Assembly: GCF_009753675.1 (NCBI RefSeq)
Contig: NZ_WQLV01000010.1
Span: 105,585-169,584 of the forward strand
Origin: Parasedimentitalea huanghaiensis
GTDB lineage: Bacteria; Pseudomonadota; Alphaproteobacteria; Rhodobacterales; Rhodobacteraceae
Direction of reading: 5' to 3'
DNA: 64,000 nucleotides
Program-made: the position numbers and the translations under genes
The notes under the pieces: generated by a model
Seen by the model: the letters and a program-made list of their open reading frames with translations, nothing else
Database searches by the model: none
What the model was told of the DNA's origin: nothing
Shown here: positions 54,421-63,926 of the stretch, piece by piece
Layout: each line of letters opens with the position of its first letter
Position numbering within the stretch: the first letter of the stretch is position 1

Positions 54421-55791
54421 ATGCCCAAAAGGCGCCGTGCGCTAGCTCTGCATGTTCAGATTGTAATAATTTTTGCAACGTTAATGGCATGCCCCGCAAT
54501 ATATTTGTTTACCTTGAATGATACGAGTCTCCAACGCTTCAATGGCGCAATAGTTTTCTTTGTAGCGGCGGTGGTGGTCTGTTGGGCATTGCCTGCAGTG
54601 CGAGGGCCAAGGTTTGGATACCCCATTCAAGCAATATCAGTAATTTGGTTCTTTATCTATGGGCTTGGCGCCAAGGAATGGCTGATACGTGGTAACCCCA
54701 ACGCCATTTTCATCGCCTATGCAGGGGGATTTGCTCTGCTGACGTTAGCACTTGGGTATTTGGCGGGAAAGCATTTTGTCAGGCCAGGACCGAAAATTGC
54801 GCCTGACCAGATAAGTACCAGGGCGTTAAAGCGTAGAATGATGGTGTTTCTAGTGCTCTCGGTTCTTGCTACCTTCTATTTCGTTGCCGTTGGAGGTATA
54901 CCTGCATTTCGCCCGGATGCTCTCGTTTACCGCTTTGAGGTTCGGCAGCGAGTATCTTCTTATGTCATTTTTATGCTTCGATCCGGTCAGTTGCCAGTGT
55001 ATTTCATGTGGGCGATGTTTCTCCTGTCAACCACTCGGCATTCACTTCAACAGAAGTTTTGGATGTGGGGAGCCATTGGACTAATGATGTTCGCCAATTT
55101 CATCCCAGGATGGCGAAATCCGTTGATGTTTATCGCGATGAACCTCGTTTTCATCTATATATTCTCAACCAAACATATGAAGTCTGCCCGAATATTCCTT
55201 ATTAGTGCAGGTTCCGTCATTGGTATTCTGGTTATGGGTTTTGGTAGGCTCTATCGATTGTCGCTAACACAAGAAGTTGCAGCAATCAGCTATTTTTCAC
55301 AGTTTAACACCGATCCTATTCGAATGTTTTTCCATTGGACGAGTGCTCAGTTTTCAAACTATTCATTTGGTTTTTTGACGGCTCTAGATGTTTTTCCAAA
55401 GCTTGTTAACCATCTGAATGGAGGCGTGATAGTGACTACGTTGGCAACCATGTTGCCGGGCAAGCAAGAACTACTGGATGAGAAGCTTAAAAAGTGGTCG
55501 GGGTTGGATTTTGATGGTGGTGGATTAAACCTGACTTTACTCGGTGAATCTTATGCCGATTTTGGTGTCTTTGGTTTGGCGCTATACCCGTTCATCTATG
55601 GCACAATAATAGGCCTTTTGGTTCGAAAAGTGGAACATTCCCCAACTCCGGCTCGGGTCACGCTCGCCGCTTTTGCTACCAGTTCCGTTTGTCTTGGGAG
55701 TCTGACAGGCTTATTGGCCTTGTCAAACTTTTGGATCTTGGGAGGTTTTGCATTTTACATTTCCCTAGGCGAGCGTATTCGCCGACCCTAG
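54421..55791 (+). CDS. Oligosaccharide repeat-unit polymerase (Wzy-like)
   Basis: A 456-aa integral membrane protein with about ten hydrophobic segments and a large loop near the C-terminal third, the plan of Wzy/O-antigen-polymerase-type proteins. Notable parts are QIVIIFATLMACPAIYLFTL at the start and SYADFGVFGLALYPFIYG near the end, the latter a frequent pattern in polymerases. The first ATG in frame is 54421; a TTG at 54391 is an alternative with GGGAC upstream. The gene is AT-richer than its neighbours, as is common for wzy. It is the only plus-strand polysaccharide-assembly gene. Confidence 0.72.
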   Translation: MPKRRRALALHVQIVIIFATLMACPAIYLFTLNDTSLQRFNGAIVFFVAAVVVCWALPAVRGPRFGYPIQAISVIWFFIYGLGAKEWLIRGNPNAIFIAYAGGFALLTLALGYLAGKHFVRPGPKIAPDQISTRALKRRMMVFLVLSVLATFYFVAVGGIPAFRPDALVYRFEVRQRVSSYVIFMLRSGQLPVYFMWAMFLLSTTRHSLQQKFWMWGAIGLMMFANFIPGWRNPLMFIAMNLVFIYIFSTKHMKSARIFLISAGSVIGILVMGFGRLYRLSLTQEVAAISYFSQFNTDPIRMFFHWTSAQFSNYSFGFLTALDVFPKLVNHLNGGVIVTTLATMLPGKQELLDEKLKKWSGLDFDGGGLNLTLLGESYADFGVFGLALYPFIYGTIIGLLVRKVEHSPTPARVTLAAFATSSVCLGSLTGLLALSNFWILGGFAFYISLGERIRRP

Positions 55792-55792
55792 G

Positions 55793-56689
55793 CTACATCT
55801 TTGCAACAATCTTGTGAACACCATCGCTTAGCGAAACACGTGGCGTCCAGCCAAGTTCAACAGCGGCCCGATTGATATCCAATACAATTGCCGGAGGATC
55901 AATTGCGCGGGCAGGTTCGTGAAGAACATCTAACGTTTGGCCTGTCACCGTGTGGAGTGTATTGATAAGTTCGTTCAGCTCTGTTCCAGAGCCTCCGCCT
56001 CCGCAATTGAAAGCCCCAACGACGTCCGAGCAAACTGCCCGCATCATCAAATCGCAAAGGTCGTCAATATACACAAAATCGCGGCGGGTGCTGCCGTCAC
56101 CAAATAGGGTGGCGGTTTTGCCTTCTTGAAGCATCCGAAGGAACGTCCAGACAACACCCAATTGACCGACTTTCCCTTGTCCTGGCCCATAGGGGTTTGC
56201 GGGACGGATGATTACCGGCTTAAATCCATACTGTGCCTGGTAGAATGCTAGGTAGTTTTCCATAGCCAGCTTAGTGATGCCATAGGGGCTGATCGGCGCA
56301 CAGGCGTGATCTTCAGGAATAGGCATGCTGCGCGGTATACCGTAGACAGCACCACCAGAAGACAGAAAGACAATTCGGCGCAAACCGCGTTGCCGCATTG
56401 TGTCTAACAACAGCAAAAGAGGTTGGAGGTTTCCCGTTATATCACCAATTGGGTCGGCGGCAGAGCTGGCTGGAATTGACATCGAGGCGCAATGGCAAAC
56501 GGTATCAATTCGATCTAGTATCTCGGGCGCCTCACAAAGTGCTTCGATCCCACCGGTGAGTTGAGTCACACCGGTGCGTTCGGGGCCCCGACTGCGACTC
56601 ACAATGGTAACGTGATGCCCGTCCGCAACTGCCCGGTCCACAAAGTGGCGACCAATAAATCCGTTACCCCCTATGATGAGCAAATGCAT
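55793..56689 (-). CDS. NAD-dependent epimerase/dehydratase (UDP-glucose 4-epimerase-like)
   Basis: An extended SDR enzyme of about 298 aa. The NAD motif is LLIIGGNGFIGRHFV, the catalytic residues are in FLSSGGAVYG and SPYGITKLAMENYL (Y-x3-K), and RPANPYGPGQGKVGQL is the substrate loop. ATG 56689 is preferred because AAGGAGG lies 6 nt upstream; it overlaps the preceding glycosyltransferase by 26 bp. It probably supplies an epimerised nucleotide sugar (for example UDP-galactose or UDP-galacturonate, given ugd nearby) for the polymer. Confidence 0.85.
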   Translation of the reverse strand: MHLLIIGGNGFIGRHFVDRAVADGHHVTIVSRSRGPERTGVTQLTGGIEALCEAPEILDRIDTVCHCASMSIPASSAADPIGDITGNLQPLLLLLDTMRQRGLRRIVFLSSGGAVYGIPRSMPIPEDHACAPISPYGITKLAMENYLAFYQAQYGFKPVIIRPANPYGPGQGKVGQLGVVWTFLRMLQEGKTATLFGDGSTRRDFVYIDDLCDLMMRAVCSDVVGAFNCGGGGSGTELNELINTLHTVTGQTLDVLHEPARAIDPPAIVLDINRAAVELGWTPRVSLSDGVHKIVAKM

Positions 56690-57899
56690 TTTTTCCTCCT
56701 TCATAGGCCTTTAGCAGGTTTTTGAGACTGGTGGCGTCATTGAACAGCGCATCTGAGTACTCTTTTGCGTTTCGTCCCATGCGCAGCATCTCATCGGGGT
56801 TTTCGGCTAGGTGCTGGATGGCTTTTGGCAGGGCATCCGGATCCTTCGGTTCAAAGATCAAGCCGCGTTCACCATGATCTACAAGTTCAGTGATCCCACC
56901 ACGGTTGCTGCCAACAACAGGGCGCCCAAACGCGAAGGCCTGATTGATGACATAAGGAAAATTTTCATGCCAGGTTGAAGGCACTATGACAAAGCCAGCC
57001 TGTGATAGCACTTCATCCAATGCATCGCCCCACATTGGTCCCAGAAACTCGATGTTTTTCAATCCACGCTCTGCGGCTTGGGCACGGAGCATATCTTCGT
57101 CAGGGCCGTTCCCAATGATTTTAATCGGAAAACCGTCAATTTTGTCTGCTGCGGAAACGATGCAGTCGACACCTTTTTCGCCAATGATCCGACCAAAGTA
57201 GAGTCCATAGGGCTGGTGGGCTTTGGTTGCCTCATATTTGGCGCTATCAAACGGGTTGAGCAATTTTGACCAGCTTAAATCTCTATCCGGCCAAAATTCC
57301 TGGGTGGTTTGAGCCAAAAAATCGCTGGAGAAGGTGAAGTGATCTATTTTTTGGTACAGCTTCTTAGCGCTATGGACATAAGCTTCGATTGTCGATGCCG
57401 CTGATAATGCACGGCTACCTTTGCAGCATGATTTTAGGGCAGCATGATAAAATTTCCCGCCCTTGCAAGCAAAGCAAATGTCCTTGCCATCATAGAGCTT
57501 ATAATTTGGACAAAGGTGTTTGTAGTCGTTGAACGTCGCGACAATAGGGATGCCCTCGGCCTCGGCTGCATCAATTATTGACAGGCTCAGGTGGACATTG
57601 ATCGCAAAAATATGGACGATATCCGGGCGAAATTCGCGGATCAAAGCGCGGAACTTTTCACGTTTCGCTTTGTCATATATGGCTGCAGGTAAATGGCGCG
57701 CTTTGTTCAAAGCGCCACCTTGATCATATTTAGGGGCCTGCATTAACATCAGATTTTCGGGATCGTCTGCAGCAGGCGTACCTGTGGCTACCAATTGGGT
57801 TGTATGGCCTGCCTCGCGTAGCACGCGTTCAGTCTCGCGGAAGAAAACATCCGCTCCGCCTGTCAGTTCCCAAAATTTATGAGCTAAAATAATGCGCAT
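56664..57899 (-). CDS. Glycosyltransferase family 4
   Basis: A 411-aa GT-B enzyme. Features: an N-terminal HKFWELTGGADVFFRETERV (glycine-rich loop), IPIVATFNDYKHLCPNYKLY with a Cys-rich insert (DICFACKGGKFYHAALKSCC), and the donor-binding IVPSTWHENFPYVINQAFAF with the E-x7-E type arrangement GRPVVGSNRGGITELV. The Cys-rich insert is typical of a subgroup found in exopolysaccharide clusters. It is followed with overlap by the epimerase and preceded by the sulfotransferase gene with a 2-bp gap. Confidence 0.88.
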   Translation of the reverse strand: MRIILAHKFWELTGGADVFFRETERVLREAGHTTQLVATGTPAADDPENLMLMQAPKYDQGGALNKARHLPAAIYDKAKREKFRALIREFRPDIVHIFAINVHLSLSIIDAAEAEGIPIVATFNDYKHLCPNYKLYDGKDICFACKGGKFYHAALKSCCKGSRALSAASTIEAYVHSAKKLYQKIDHFTFSSDFLAQTTQEFWPDRDLSWSKLLNPFDSAKYEATKAHQPYGLYFGRIIGEKGVDCIVSAADKIDGFPIKIIGNGPDEDMLRAQAAERGLKNIEFLGPMWGDALDEVLSQAGFVIVPSTWHENFPYVINQAFAFGRPVVGSNRGGITELVDHGERGLIFEPKDPDALPKAIQHLAENPDEMLRMGRNAKEYSDALFNDATSLKNLLKAYEGGKNAFAHHRG

Positions 57900-57901
57900 T
57901 G

Positions 57902-58933
57902 TTAAAGTTCAACTTGTCTGGCTTGGGTACGTGCGGCGCTATCGCCATAACCCATTTCGTGTAGTGTCGCTTGGAACGGTCCCAAAATTTCCGGGCTTAG
58001 TTCAAGAGGGGCATAGCTGTCTGCAGCGGAAAGAACTGATTTGGCGTAATCTTCGAAAACCACGTCGGAGGGTAAATCGCAATGATTCAATATTTGATCC
58101 AAAACCGGTTCAGGACTGGCGCAAAGGTCCTCATACTTGATAGCGATAACTTCAGGGTGGGCCTCAGCTGTTGCCTTGGCTTCACGCATGGAAATAATCC
58201 ATTCGACTGCTGCCCGATCGCGGTGATCAGTTACAGTGCGAAGGAAGCCCTGCAAAGGGGCTAGGTCAGCATGCTCAGGCACAAGTTGTTCGACAATGAG
58301 TTGCCATTTACGCCCGTCACGCCCCCACCAGTCGTGGGTTTGTTCGCCAACTTGTTCGCCCTTACGTTTGGACCATCCGGTAACGGACGAGCAGGTGTCC
58401 ACTCCGTCGCGAATTATTGCAACAAACCGTGCCTTGGGAAACAGAGCCAGGACAAATGGGATACGAAAAATAAGCTCAGGGTATTTGTCGGCAACCCGGT
58501 TTGCCAGACCTGCTCGCAGTGCACTGGAATAGACATTGGCGATCTTGGTCGCTTGCGCCTCGCTTGCGTCTTCTGCCGCCATTCGAACACTGGCTGACGA
58601 GGTGCTATACGATCCAATGATATCTTCGGCCCCATGAGCATAGTGCCACAGGGCTTTGGGTTCGTTCAGGAAAACGGCATTTTTGTGCATGGCGAATAAG
58701 GTGCCAAGAACGGTGGTGCCAGACCGGCCGGTACCAACAATATAGATCGGTGCACGGGCACCCTTATGCTCGGGCAAAAGTTGCGCCAAACGGTAGCCTG
58801 CAAAAACCAGACTGTTAATCCATTGCCCTTTTGTCGTCAGGGGGCGCCCTTCGATGAGCGCCCAGTTGATGAGCCGACCAGGAATTTTTGAGAAACGCTT
58901 GCGCGCCATGGTTTGGTTAATTTGCGCGACCAC
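57902..58933 (-). CDS. Sulfotransferase-family protein
   Basis: A 343-aa PAPS-dependent sulfotransferase. The 5'-phosphosulfate loop is IYIVGTGRSGTTVLGTLFA near residue 65, and the 3'-phosphate region is ARFVAIIRDGVDTCSSVTGW (R-D...S). The GTG start at 58933 is supported by AAGGAG at 7 nt and lies within the flippase 3' end (17-bp overlap); ATG 58909 has no ribosome-binding site. In this operon it most likely sulfates the exopolysaccharide or its lipid-linked repeat unit, a typical marine trait. Confidence 0.85.
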   Translation of the reverse strand: MVAQINQTMARKRFSKIPGRLINWALIEGRPLTTKGQWINSLVFAGYRLAQLLPEHKGARAPIYIVGTGRSGTTVLGTLFAMHKNAVFLNEPKALWHYAHGAEDIIGSYSTSSASVRMAAEDASEAQATKIANVYSSALRAGLANRVADKYPELIFRIPFVLALFPKARFVAIIRDGVDTCSSVTGWSKRKGEQVGEQTHDWWGRDGRKWQLIVEQLVPEHADLAPLQGFLRTVTDHRDRAAVEWIISMREAKATAEAHPEVIAIKYEDLCASPEPVLDQILNHCDLPSDVVFEDYAKSVLSAADSYAPLELSPEILGPFQATLHEMGYGDSAARTQARQVEL

Positions 58934-60251
58934 TGTTGCGCTCCTTTTTAAAGACCGTTTCTACGGTCGAAATAACATCACACCAAATATTCAGCTGCTG
59001 AGTTGCAACCCGCCAGAACCAAACTTTTCGTATTACTACGGACACGAAAGTACCAATTGCCGCGCCGAGTTCGTCGGCCAAAATGGCACCAGTTACAATA
59101 AAGATGACGCCAAGGATCGTCGACCATAGGCTAATTTTCATAGCAGATTTTTCGAGCTTACACATGGTGAGAAGCAAATCTGATTGGCCAAAAAAAACGT
59201 TGGCTAATGCTGTGGCAAGTAAAACAAAAAGCGTGGGGCGGACAGCTACAAAATCGGGGCCAAACAAGCTCAAAATGGGTTCTGCAAAGAACGCGAGGAT
59301 CGCACAGGTAACAATCGTCGGGATAAACGTAAAGGCAGTGGCATTTTGGGCAGCGACAGCAAGGGCATCATGGTCGCCTGTAGCGGCGTGCTCGGCAAAT
59401 ATTGGCCCAGAGACAACATTATAACTTTGCTGGAAGAAACCAGGGGCCTGGGCAATCCGGTTGGCCGCAAAGTAAAGACCTGCGATTCCAGGGCCGAGCA
59501 AAATCGCTACGATCACAACATCCACACTGGCGAAAACCACTGACGCCACAGAAGTCACACTGAATGGGATATTGCTTTTAGACCATTCGCTCCGGTCAAA
59601 CTCGCCGGTTTGGCGTTTCAGGATCTGATAAATAGTGGGCGTACCGTAGAGGGTAGGGGCCAATAACGCTGTGGTAACTATGATCAAGGCCAAAACGGCA
59701 ACCAACACACCGAAGACAAATGTAAGTGGCAGATCCTGACGCCCATTACTAAAGAATACCACAGCCAAAATCGCTAACGAAATCAACCGCCAAAGGATGT
59801 CTTTGGGCATCACCGCTAGGAGTACGCCTTTGTGAGCGCGCACAAGATAGGCAAGGAAATCAACAAACGCTGTCAGCGGCACGATCAGTAGGCCCAAGGC
59901 CAAAACTGAAACGTTATCTACGAGATTTGCAGCGGATGCTGCAAATAGCCCGATGCACAGACACGCCCACATTACCAAATTACTGATGGTTACGACTTTC
60001 AGGGACTGGGCTACAAACGCATGAATGCCTGATGTATTTTGATCGTTTCTTAGGGCTGGAATATACCTAACCAACGCTTGTTGCTGCCCAAACGAGGCAA
60101 AGACCGACAAGAGCAAGCTGGCAGAAAACACGGCTCCGATGTAGCCAAAGTCATCAACGGACATGAAACGTGCCAAGAAGACGACAAAGACATACGTCAT
60201 TGCCGCCCCTAACACTCTGAGCACAAGAACCCCAAGAGCCGATTTATTCAC
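58917..60251 (-). CDS. Polysaccharide flippase (Wzx-like, MATE/PST family)
   Basis: A 444-aa membrane protein with about a dozen hydrophobic segments, of the polysaccharide-transporter type. The N-terminus reads LGVLVLRVLGAAMTYVFVVF with FGYIGAVFSASLLLSVFASF after it, and the middle contains FYFAANRIAQAPGFF-like sequence (GLYFAANRIAQAPGFFQQSY), typical of Wzx. The GTG start at 60251 follows GGAGG at a good distance. It probably flips the undecaprenyl-linked repeat for Wzy polymerisation. It follows rfbA by 26 bp in the operon. Confidence 0.85.
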   Translation of the reverse strand: MNKSALGVLVLRVLGAAMTYVFVVFLARFMSVDDFGYIGAVFSASLLLSVFASFGQQQALVRYIPALRNDQNTSGIHAFVAQSLKVVTISNLVMWACLCIGLFAASAANLVDNVSVLALGLLIVPLTAFVDFLAYLVRAHKGVLLAVMPKDILWRLISLAILAVVFFSNGRQDLPLTFVFGVLVAVLALIIVTTALLAPTLYGTPTIYQILKRQTGEFDRSEWSKSNIPFSVTSVASVVFASVDVVIVAILLGPGIAGLYFAANRIAQAPGFFQQSYNVVSGPIFAEHAATGDHDALAVAAQNATAFTFIPTIVTCAILAFFAEPILSLFGPDFVAVRPTLFVLLATALANVFFGQSDLLLTMCKLEKSAMKISLWSTILGVIFIVTGAILADELGAAIGTFVSVVIRKVWFWRVATQQLNIWCDVISTVETVFKKERNSGRAN

Positions 60252-60277
60252 ACGGTTTCCTCCAAAAGTCTCGGGAC

Positions 60278-61150
60278 CTAGCTGATCAAACTTTTGAGGT
60301 ATTTACCGTAGCGGGTCTTGCGGTACTTCTCGGCGTGTTGAGCCAGGAGTTCAGCATCAATCCAGTTTTGTTCAAAGGCGATTTCTTCGGGGCTACCAGA
60401 TTGCATACCCTGCCGTTCTTCCAGTGTACGAACAAAGTTCCCGGCGTCCAAAAGACTGGCATGCGTTCCGGTATCAAGCCAGGCATAGCCACGGCCCATC
60501 GTTTTCACTGACAGGTTGCCTTCGTTCAAATAGGTTTCCAACAGGCTGGTGATTTCAAGCTCACCGCGCTCAGATGGTTCAACCCTTTTTGCGCGTGCCG
60601 GAGCATCTCCATCAAGAAAGTAGAGACCGGTCACCGCATAATTCGAAGGCGGATTTTCAGGCTTTTCGATGATTTCACAGGCGCTGCCGTTTTTATCAAA
60701 CCCTACGACGCCATACCGTTCTGGGTCAGCGACATGATATCCAAACACTGTGCCGCCAGTTTTCTTGTCATCGGCTGCGTGAAGGATTTCAGGCAAACCA
60801 TGGCCGAAGAAAATGTTGTCTCCGAGAACCAGAGCACTGGGTGCACCGTCCAAAAACTCTTCTGCAAGTATATAGGCTTGGGCCAATCCATCCGGGCTTG
60901 GCTGTTCAATATAGGTCAGGGAGATCCCCCATTGGCTGCCATCCCCCAGCGTGCGCTTGAATTGCTCCTGGTCGTGAGGTGTCGTGATGATTGCGATCTC
61001 ACGAATGCCTGCCAACATGAGCACAGAGAGGGGATAATAAATCATCGGTTTATCATAGATCGGCAACAACTGCTTTGAGACACCAATCGTGATTGGGTAC
61101 AGTCGTGTGCCAGAGCCACCGGCCAGAATAATGCCTTTACGTGCGCTCAT
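60278..61150 (-). CDS. rfbA: Glucose-1-phosphate thymidylyltransferase
   Basis: A 290-aa enzyme making dTDP-glucose from dTTP and glucose-1-phosphate, first step to dTDP-L-rhamnose. The nucleotide loop is KGIILAGGSGTRLYPIT, followed by KQLLPIYDKPMIYYPLSVLM and ALVLGDNIFFGHGL. The true start is ATG 61150, overlapping the rfbD stop (ATGA) with GGAGG 7 nt upstream; the frame's longer start lies inside rfbD. The order of the minus-strand operon is rfbC-B-D-A. Confidence 0.95.
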   Translation of the reverse strand: MSARKGIILAGGSGTRLYPITIGVSKQLLPIYDKPMIYYPLSVLMLAGIREIAIITTPHDQEQFKRTLGDGSQWGISLTYIEQPSPDGLAQAYILAEEFLDGAPSALVLGDNIFFGHGLPEILHAADDKKTGGTVFGYHVADPERYGVVGFDKNGSACEIIEKPENPPSNYAVTGLYFLDGDAPARAKRVEPSERGELEITSLLETYLNEGNLSVKTMGRGYAWLDTGTHASLLDAGNFVRTLEERQGMQSGSPEEIAFEQNWIDAELLAQHAEKYRKTRYGKYLKSLIS

Positions 61151-61992
61151 GATTGCGCCTCCAATTCTTTTAAAACTAGGGTCAGCGCAGTGCGCCAATC
61201 GGGTCTATCAATATCGAAAACAGCCAAAGACTGACAATCTAAGCGAGAATTCGCTGGACGCTTGGCTGGGGTCGGGTAATCACAACTGGGAATATCTACG
61301 ACTTCGGGGGAAAGGTCAGAACCTGCAAAGACAGCTCGGGCAAAATCAGCCCAGCTGACATCGGGGCCACCAGCGAAATGATAGGTGCCTGACTTATCTG
61401 GGTCGATAGCCAATTGTGCGGCAATAGACAGGCACGCCGCCGCAATATCATGCGCCGCAGTTGGACCACCAATTTGATCAGCCACTATTGTCAGCCGAGG
61501 GTGATTGGCGCCCAAACGACGCATGGTTTTCACAAAGTTTTGCCCATGAGCCGAAAATACCCACGAGGTGCGTAAAATTGCGTGGGTGCCATTTGCAGCG
61601 CGCACCAGTTCTTCGCCGCGCAGTTTACTAGCCCCATATACTCCTAACGGTGCTGTGGGATGGTCCGGCGTGAAAGGGTCTATTCCGCTTCCGTCGAACA
61701 CGTAGTCGGTAGAGATATGGACAAAAGGGATGTCCAGAGCAGCACTGGTTTTGGCCATGACGCCTGGGGCATCGCCGTTGATGGTATTGGCTAGGGCCTG
61801 GTTGTCCTCAGCGGCGTCTACGGCGGTATAGGCCGCCGCATTAATCACCATCTCAGGTTTATGGGCCAAAATTGCGGCTTCACAGGCCGACGGATCGGCT
61901 AAATCAACGCTATCGCGTCCCAGTGCCAACACGTTGGTCTGGCGTTGCAGTTCGGTTGCAACTTGTCCGGTTTTACCAAAAACCAGGATCAT
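61147..61992 (-). CDS. rfbD: dTDP-4-dehydrorhamnose reductase
   Basis: A 281-aa SDR catalysing the last step to dTDP-L-rhamnose with NAD(P)H. Motifs: [46 protein letters not shown] and [16 protein letters not shown] (Y-x3-K). It overlaps rfbB upstream by 4 bp and rfbA downstream by 4 bp, a strictly coupled set. Confidence 0.95.
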   Translation of the reverse strand: MILVFGKTGQVATELQRQTNVLALGRDSVDLADPSACEAAILAHKPEMVINAAAYTAVDAAEDNQALANTINGDAPGVMAKTSAALDIPFVHISTDYVFDGSGIDPFTPDHPTAPLGVYGASKLRGEELVRAANGTHAILRTSWVFSAHGQNFVKTMRRLGANHPRLTIVADQIGGPTAAHDIAAACLSIAAQLAIDPDKSGTYHFAGGPDVSWADFARAVFAGSDLSPEVVDIPSCDYPTPAKRPANSRLDCQSLAVFDIDRPDWRTALTLVLKELEAQS

Positions 61993-63038
61993 GCTTTTAC
62001 GCCTAGCCGTTCCCCAACACCATGACGCTGTTGCAGCTTACGCCACCACTCTTCGTTGTTGAGATACCAGTCTACGGTTTTTTCTAGCCCCTGATCGACA
62101 GTTACTGAGGGCCGCCAACCCAACTCGGCGCGGGTGCGCGTCGGGTCAATTGCGTAACGTTGGTCATGGCCGGGACGATCAGTCACAAAAGTGATCTGAT
62201 CTGCATAGCTACCTGTCGCCTTGGGGCGTTTCTCATCCAAAATGCGGCATAGAGATTTGACCAATTCCAGATTGGTGCATTCATTCTCGCCGCCAATGTT
62301 ATAGCTTCGGCCAACTACACCTTTGGTCACAGCCAAAATCAGAGCTTCGGCGTGATCTTCGACATAGAGCCAATCGCGGATGTTGGACCCGTCACCATAA
62401 ATAGGGAGATCCTTTCCAGCCAGCGCATTTAGGATAACAACCGGAACCAGCTTTTCAGGGAAATGATAGGGACCGTAATTGTTGCTGCAATTGGTCAGCA
62501 CCACGGGCAAGCCATAAGTTTCGTGCCATGCGCGCACCAGGTGGTCACTGGCGGCCTTACTGGCAGAGTAGGGCGAGCGCGGGTCATAAGCCGTATCTTC
62601 GGTAAACTGCACAGATGGATCTGACGGTAAGCTGCCAAATACTTCATCCGTCGAAATGTGATGGAACCGGAAATCTTCTGGTTTTCCCTTGGCCACCCAA
62701 TAGCTGCGCGCAGCTTCCAGCATATTGTATGTGCCGGTAATATTCGTCTCGATGAAGTCACCCGGACCATCAATGGACCTGTCTACATGGCTTTCGGCTG
62801 CCAAATGCATCACCGCATCTGGCATGTGGGTCTCAAAAACGCGATCCAGTGCAGCCCGATCCCGGATGTCGGCCTGTTCGAAATTATACGCTGGATGATC
62901 CGCAACTTCCGCAACATTGTCTAAACAGGCCGCGTATGTAAGCGCATCAAGATTGACCACTGAATGGCCCAGCGAAATAGCGCGACGCACAACGGCCGAG
63001 CCAATAAAACCGGCCCCCCCGGTCACCAAAATTTTCAT
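61989..63038 (-). CDS. rfbB: dTDP-glucose 4,6-dehydratase
   Basis: A 349-aa extended SDR converting dTDP-glucose to dTDP-4-keto-6-deoxyglucose. Motifs: [50 protein letters not shown] (catalytic Asp-Glu) and [16 protein letters not shown] (Y-x3-K). It starts 3 bp after rfbC and overlaps rfbD. Confidence 0.96.
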   Translation of the reverse strand: MKILVTGGAGFIGSAVVRRAISLGHSVVNLDALTYAACLDNVAEVADHPAYNFEQADIRDRAALDRVFETHMPDAVMHLAAESHVDRSIDGPGDFIETNITGTYNMLEAARSYWVAKGKPEDFRFHHISTDEVFGSLPSDPSVQFTEDTAYDPRSPYSASKAASDHLVRAWHETYGLPVVLTNCSNNYGPYHFPEKLVPVVILNALAGKDLPIYGDGSNIRDWLYVEDHAEALILAVTKGVVGRSYNIGGENECTNLELVKSLCRILDEKRPKATGSYADQITFVTDRPGHDQRYAIDPTRTRAELGWRPSVTVDQGLEKTVDWYLNNEEWWRKLQQRHGVGERLGVKA

Positions 63039-63041
63039 TTT

Positions 63042-63599
63042 CTATCCTCTAAATTCAAACGGGCTTTCAAAATCTGCCATCGCTTGCGCTGTCGTGTCTT
63101 TTTCAGACAAAACAGGATCAACATCATTCACTGGCCAATCAATCCCACAGCTGTCCCAGTGCACTGCGCCATCACATTCTGGCGCGTAGTATTCAGAACA
63201 CTTGTACACGATCTCTGTATCAGGTTCGATTGTCATAAATCCGTGTAGAAAGCCTGCGGGAATCAAAAGTTGCTTTCCATTTTCGAATGACAGCACTTCA
63301 CCAACCCACTGACCGTAAGTCGGACTTCCACGACGAATATCTACGGCCACATCAAACAATGCGCCACGACCACAACGCACCAATTTATCCTGCGCATGTG
63401 GTGGCGATTGAAAATGCAAACCACGGACAGTGCCGACTTGAGAGGACATTGAATGATTGTCCTGCACAAAATTGAAATTCAATCCTGCCGACGTGAAGTT
63501 GCGCATGCTCCAACTTTCAGAGAAAAACCCCCGTTGGTCACCAAATCTACGTGGCGTGATGACATAGACATTACTCAAAATGGTTTCTTGAATATCCAT
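63042..63599 (-). CDS. rfbC: dTDP-4-dehydrorhamnose 3,5-epimerase
   Basis: A 185-aa cupin-fold epimerase, first gene of the rhamnose operon. Motifs: RRFGDQRGFFSESW, VQDNHSMSSQVGTVRGLHFQ (catalytic His in GLHFQ), GALFDVAVDIRRGSPTYGQW and IPAGFLHGF. Acting after RfbB, it yields dTDP-4-keto-L-rhamnose for RfbD. Its promoter should lie in the 300-bp stretch to its right. Confidence 0.95.
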   Translation of the reverse strand: MDIQETILSNVYVITPRRFGDQRGFFSESWSMRNFTSAGLNFNFVQDNHSMSSQVGTVRGLHFQSPPHAQDKLVRCGRGALFDVAVDIRRGSPTYGQWVGEVLSFENGKQLLIPAGFLHGFMTIEPDTEIVYKCSEYYAPECDGAVHWDSCGIDWPVNDVDPVLSEKDTTAQAMADFESPFEFRG

Positions 63600-63877
63600 T
63601 TTTTCCTAGAGCTAATAGCTTCATGTGGTTTTGTTAAATAGGTTCTTGGGTGGTTTAGTGAGTATGCATGATAAAATCAATGCTGGAATACCGCCAGAAG
63701 CCGTCCTTGCTGCAAGTCATTCAACTGAGGTCAGTCAATAAAATAAGGTATAATCTGCAACATCTTATGCCCTTGAATGCGGTCAAAACAGATTCGGAAA
63801 AGGTGTCACCTCAGCGTCCCCGGCTTGGATTAATATCCATAAAATGACATCAATTTTTGAAGCAAATTGCAGGTTTC
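63600..63877. other. Intergenic region upstream of the rhamnose operon
   Basis: This stretch holds the rfb promoter but no open frame I can support. A CTAGG just right of the rfbC ATG could act as a weak ribosome-binding site on the minus strand. AT-rich segments at 63600-63690 and 63735-63760 may contain promoter elements; no clear -35/-10 pair faces rfbC. Confidence 0.4.
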
Positions 63878-63914
63878 AAAATATGACCCACCTCGCTGGT
63901 AGGTCATATTTTTG
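63878..63914. terminator. Bidirectional terminator left of the edge gene
   Basis: ATGACCCACC at 63883-63892 pairs with GGTAGGTCAT at 63898-63907 (one G-T pair, 5-nt loop), with A-rich sequence on the left and T-rich on the right. It directly follows the stop of the minus-strand gene at the window edge and would insulate the rfb promoter. Confidence 0.75.
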
Positions 63915-63926
63915 TTTTCAGATCGC

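Noticed and set aside
61098..61198. Longer start for rfbA at 61198
   Set aside because: The extra 16 residues lie inside rfbD and lack family similarity; ATG 61150 overlaps the rfbD stop and has a GGAGG site.
63749..63754. TATAAT promoter box
   Set aside because: On the plus strand with no matching -35 element and no plus-strand gene downstream.
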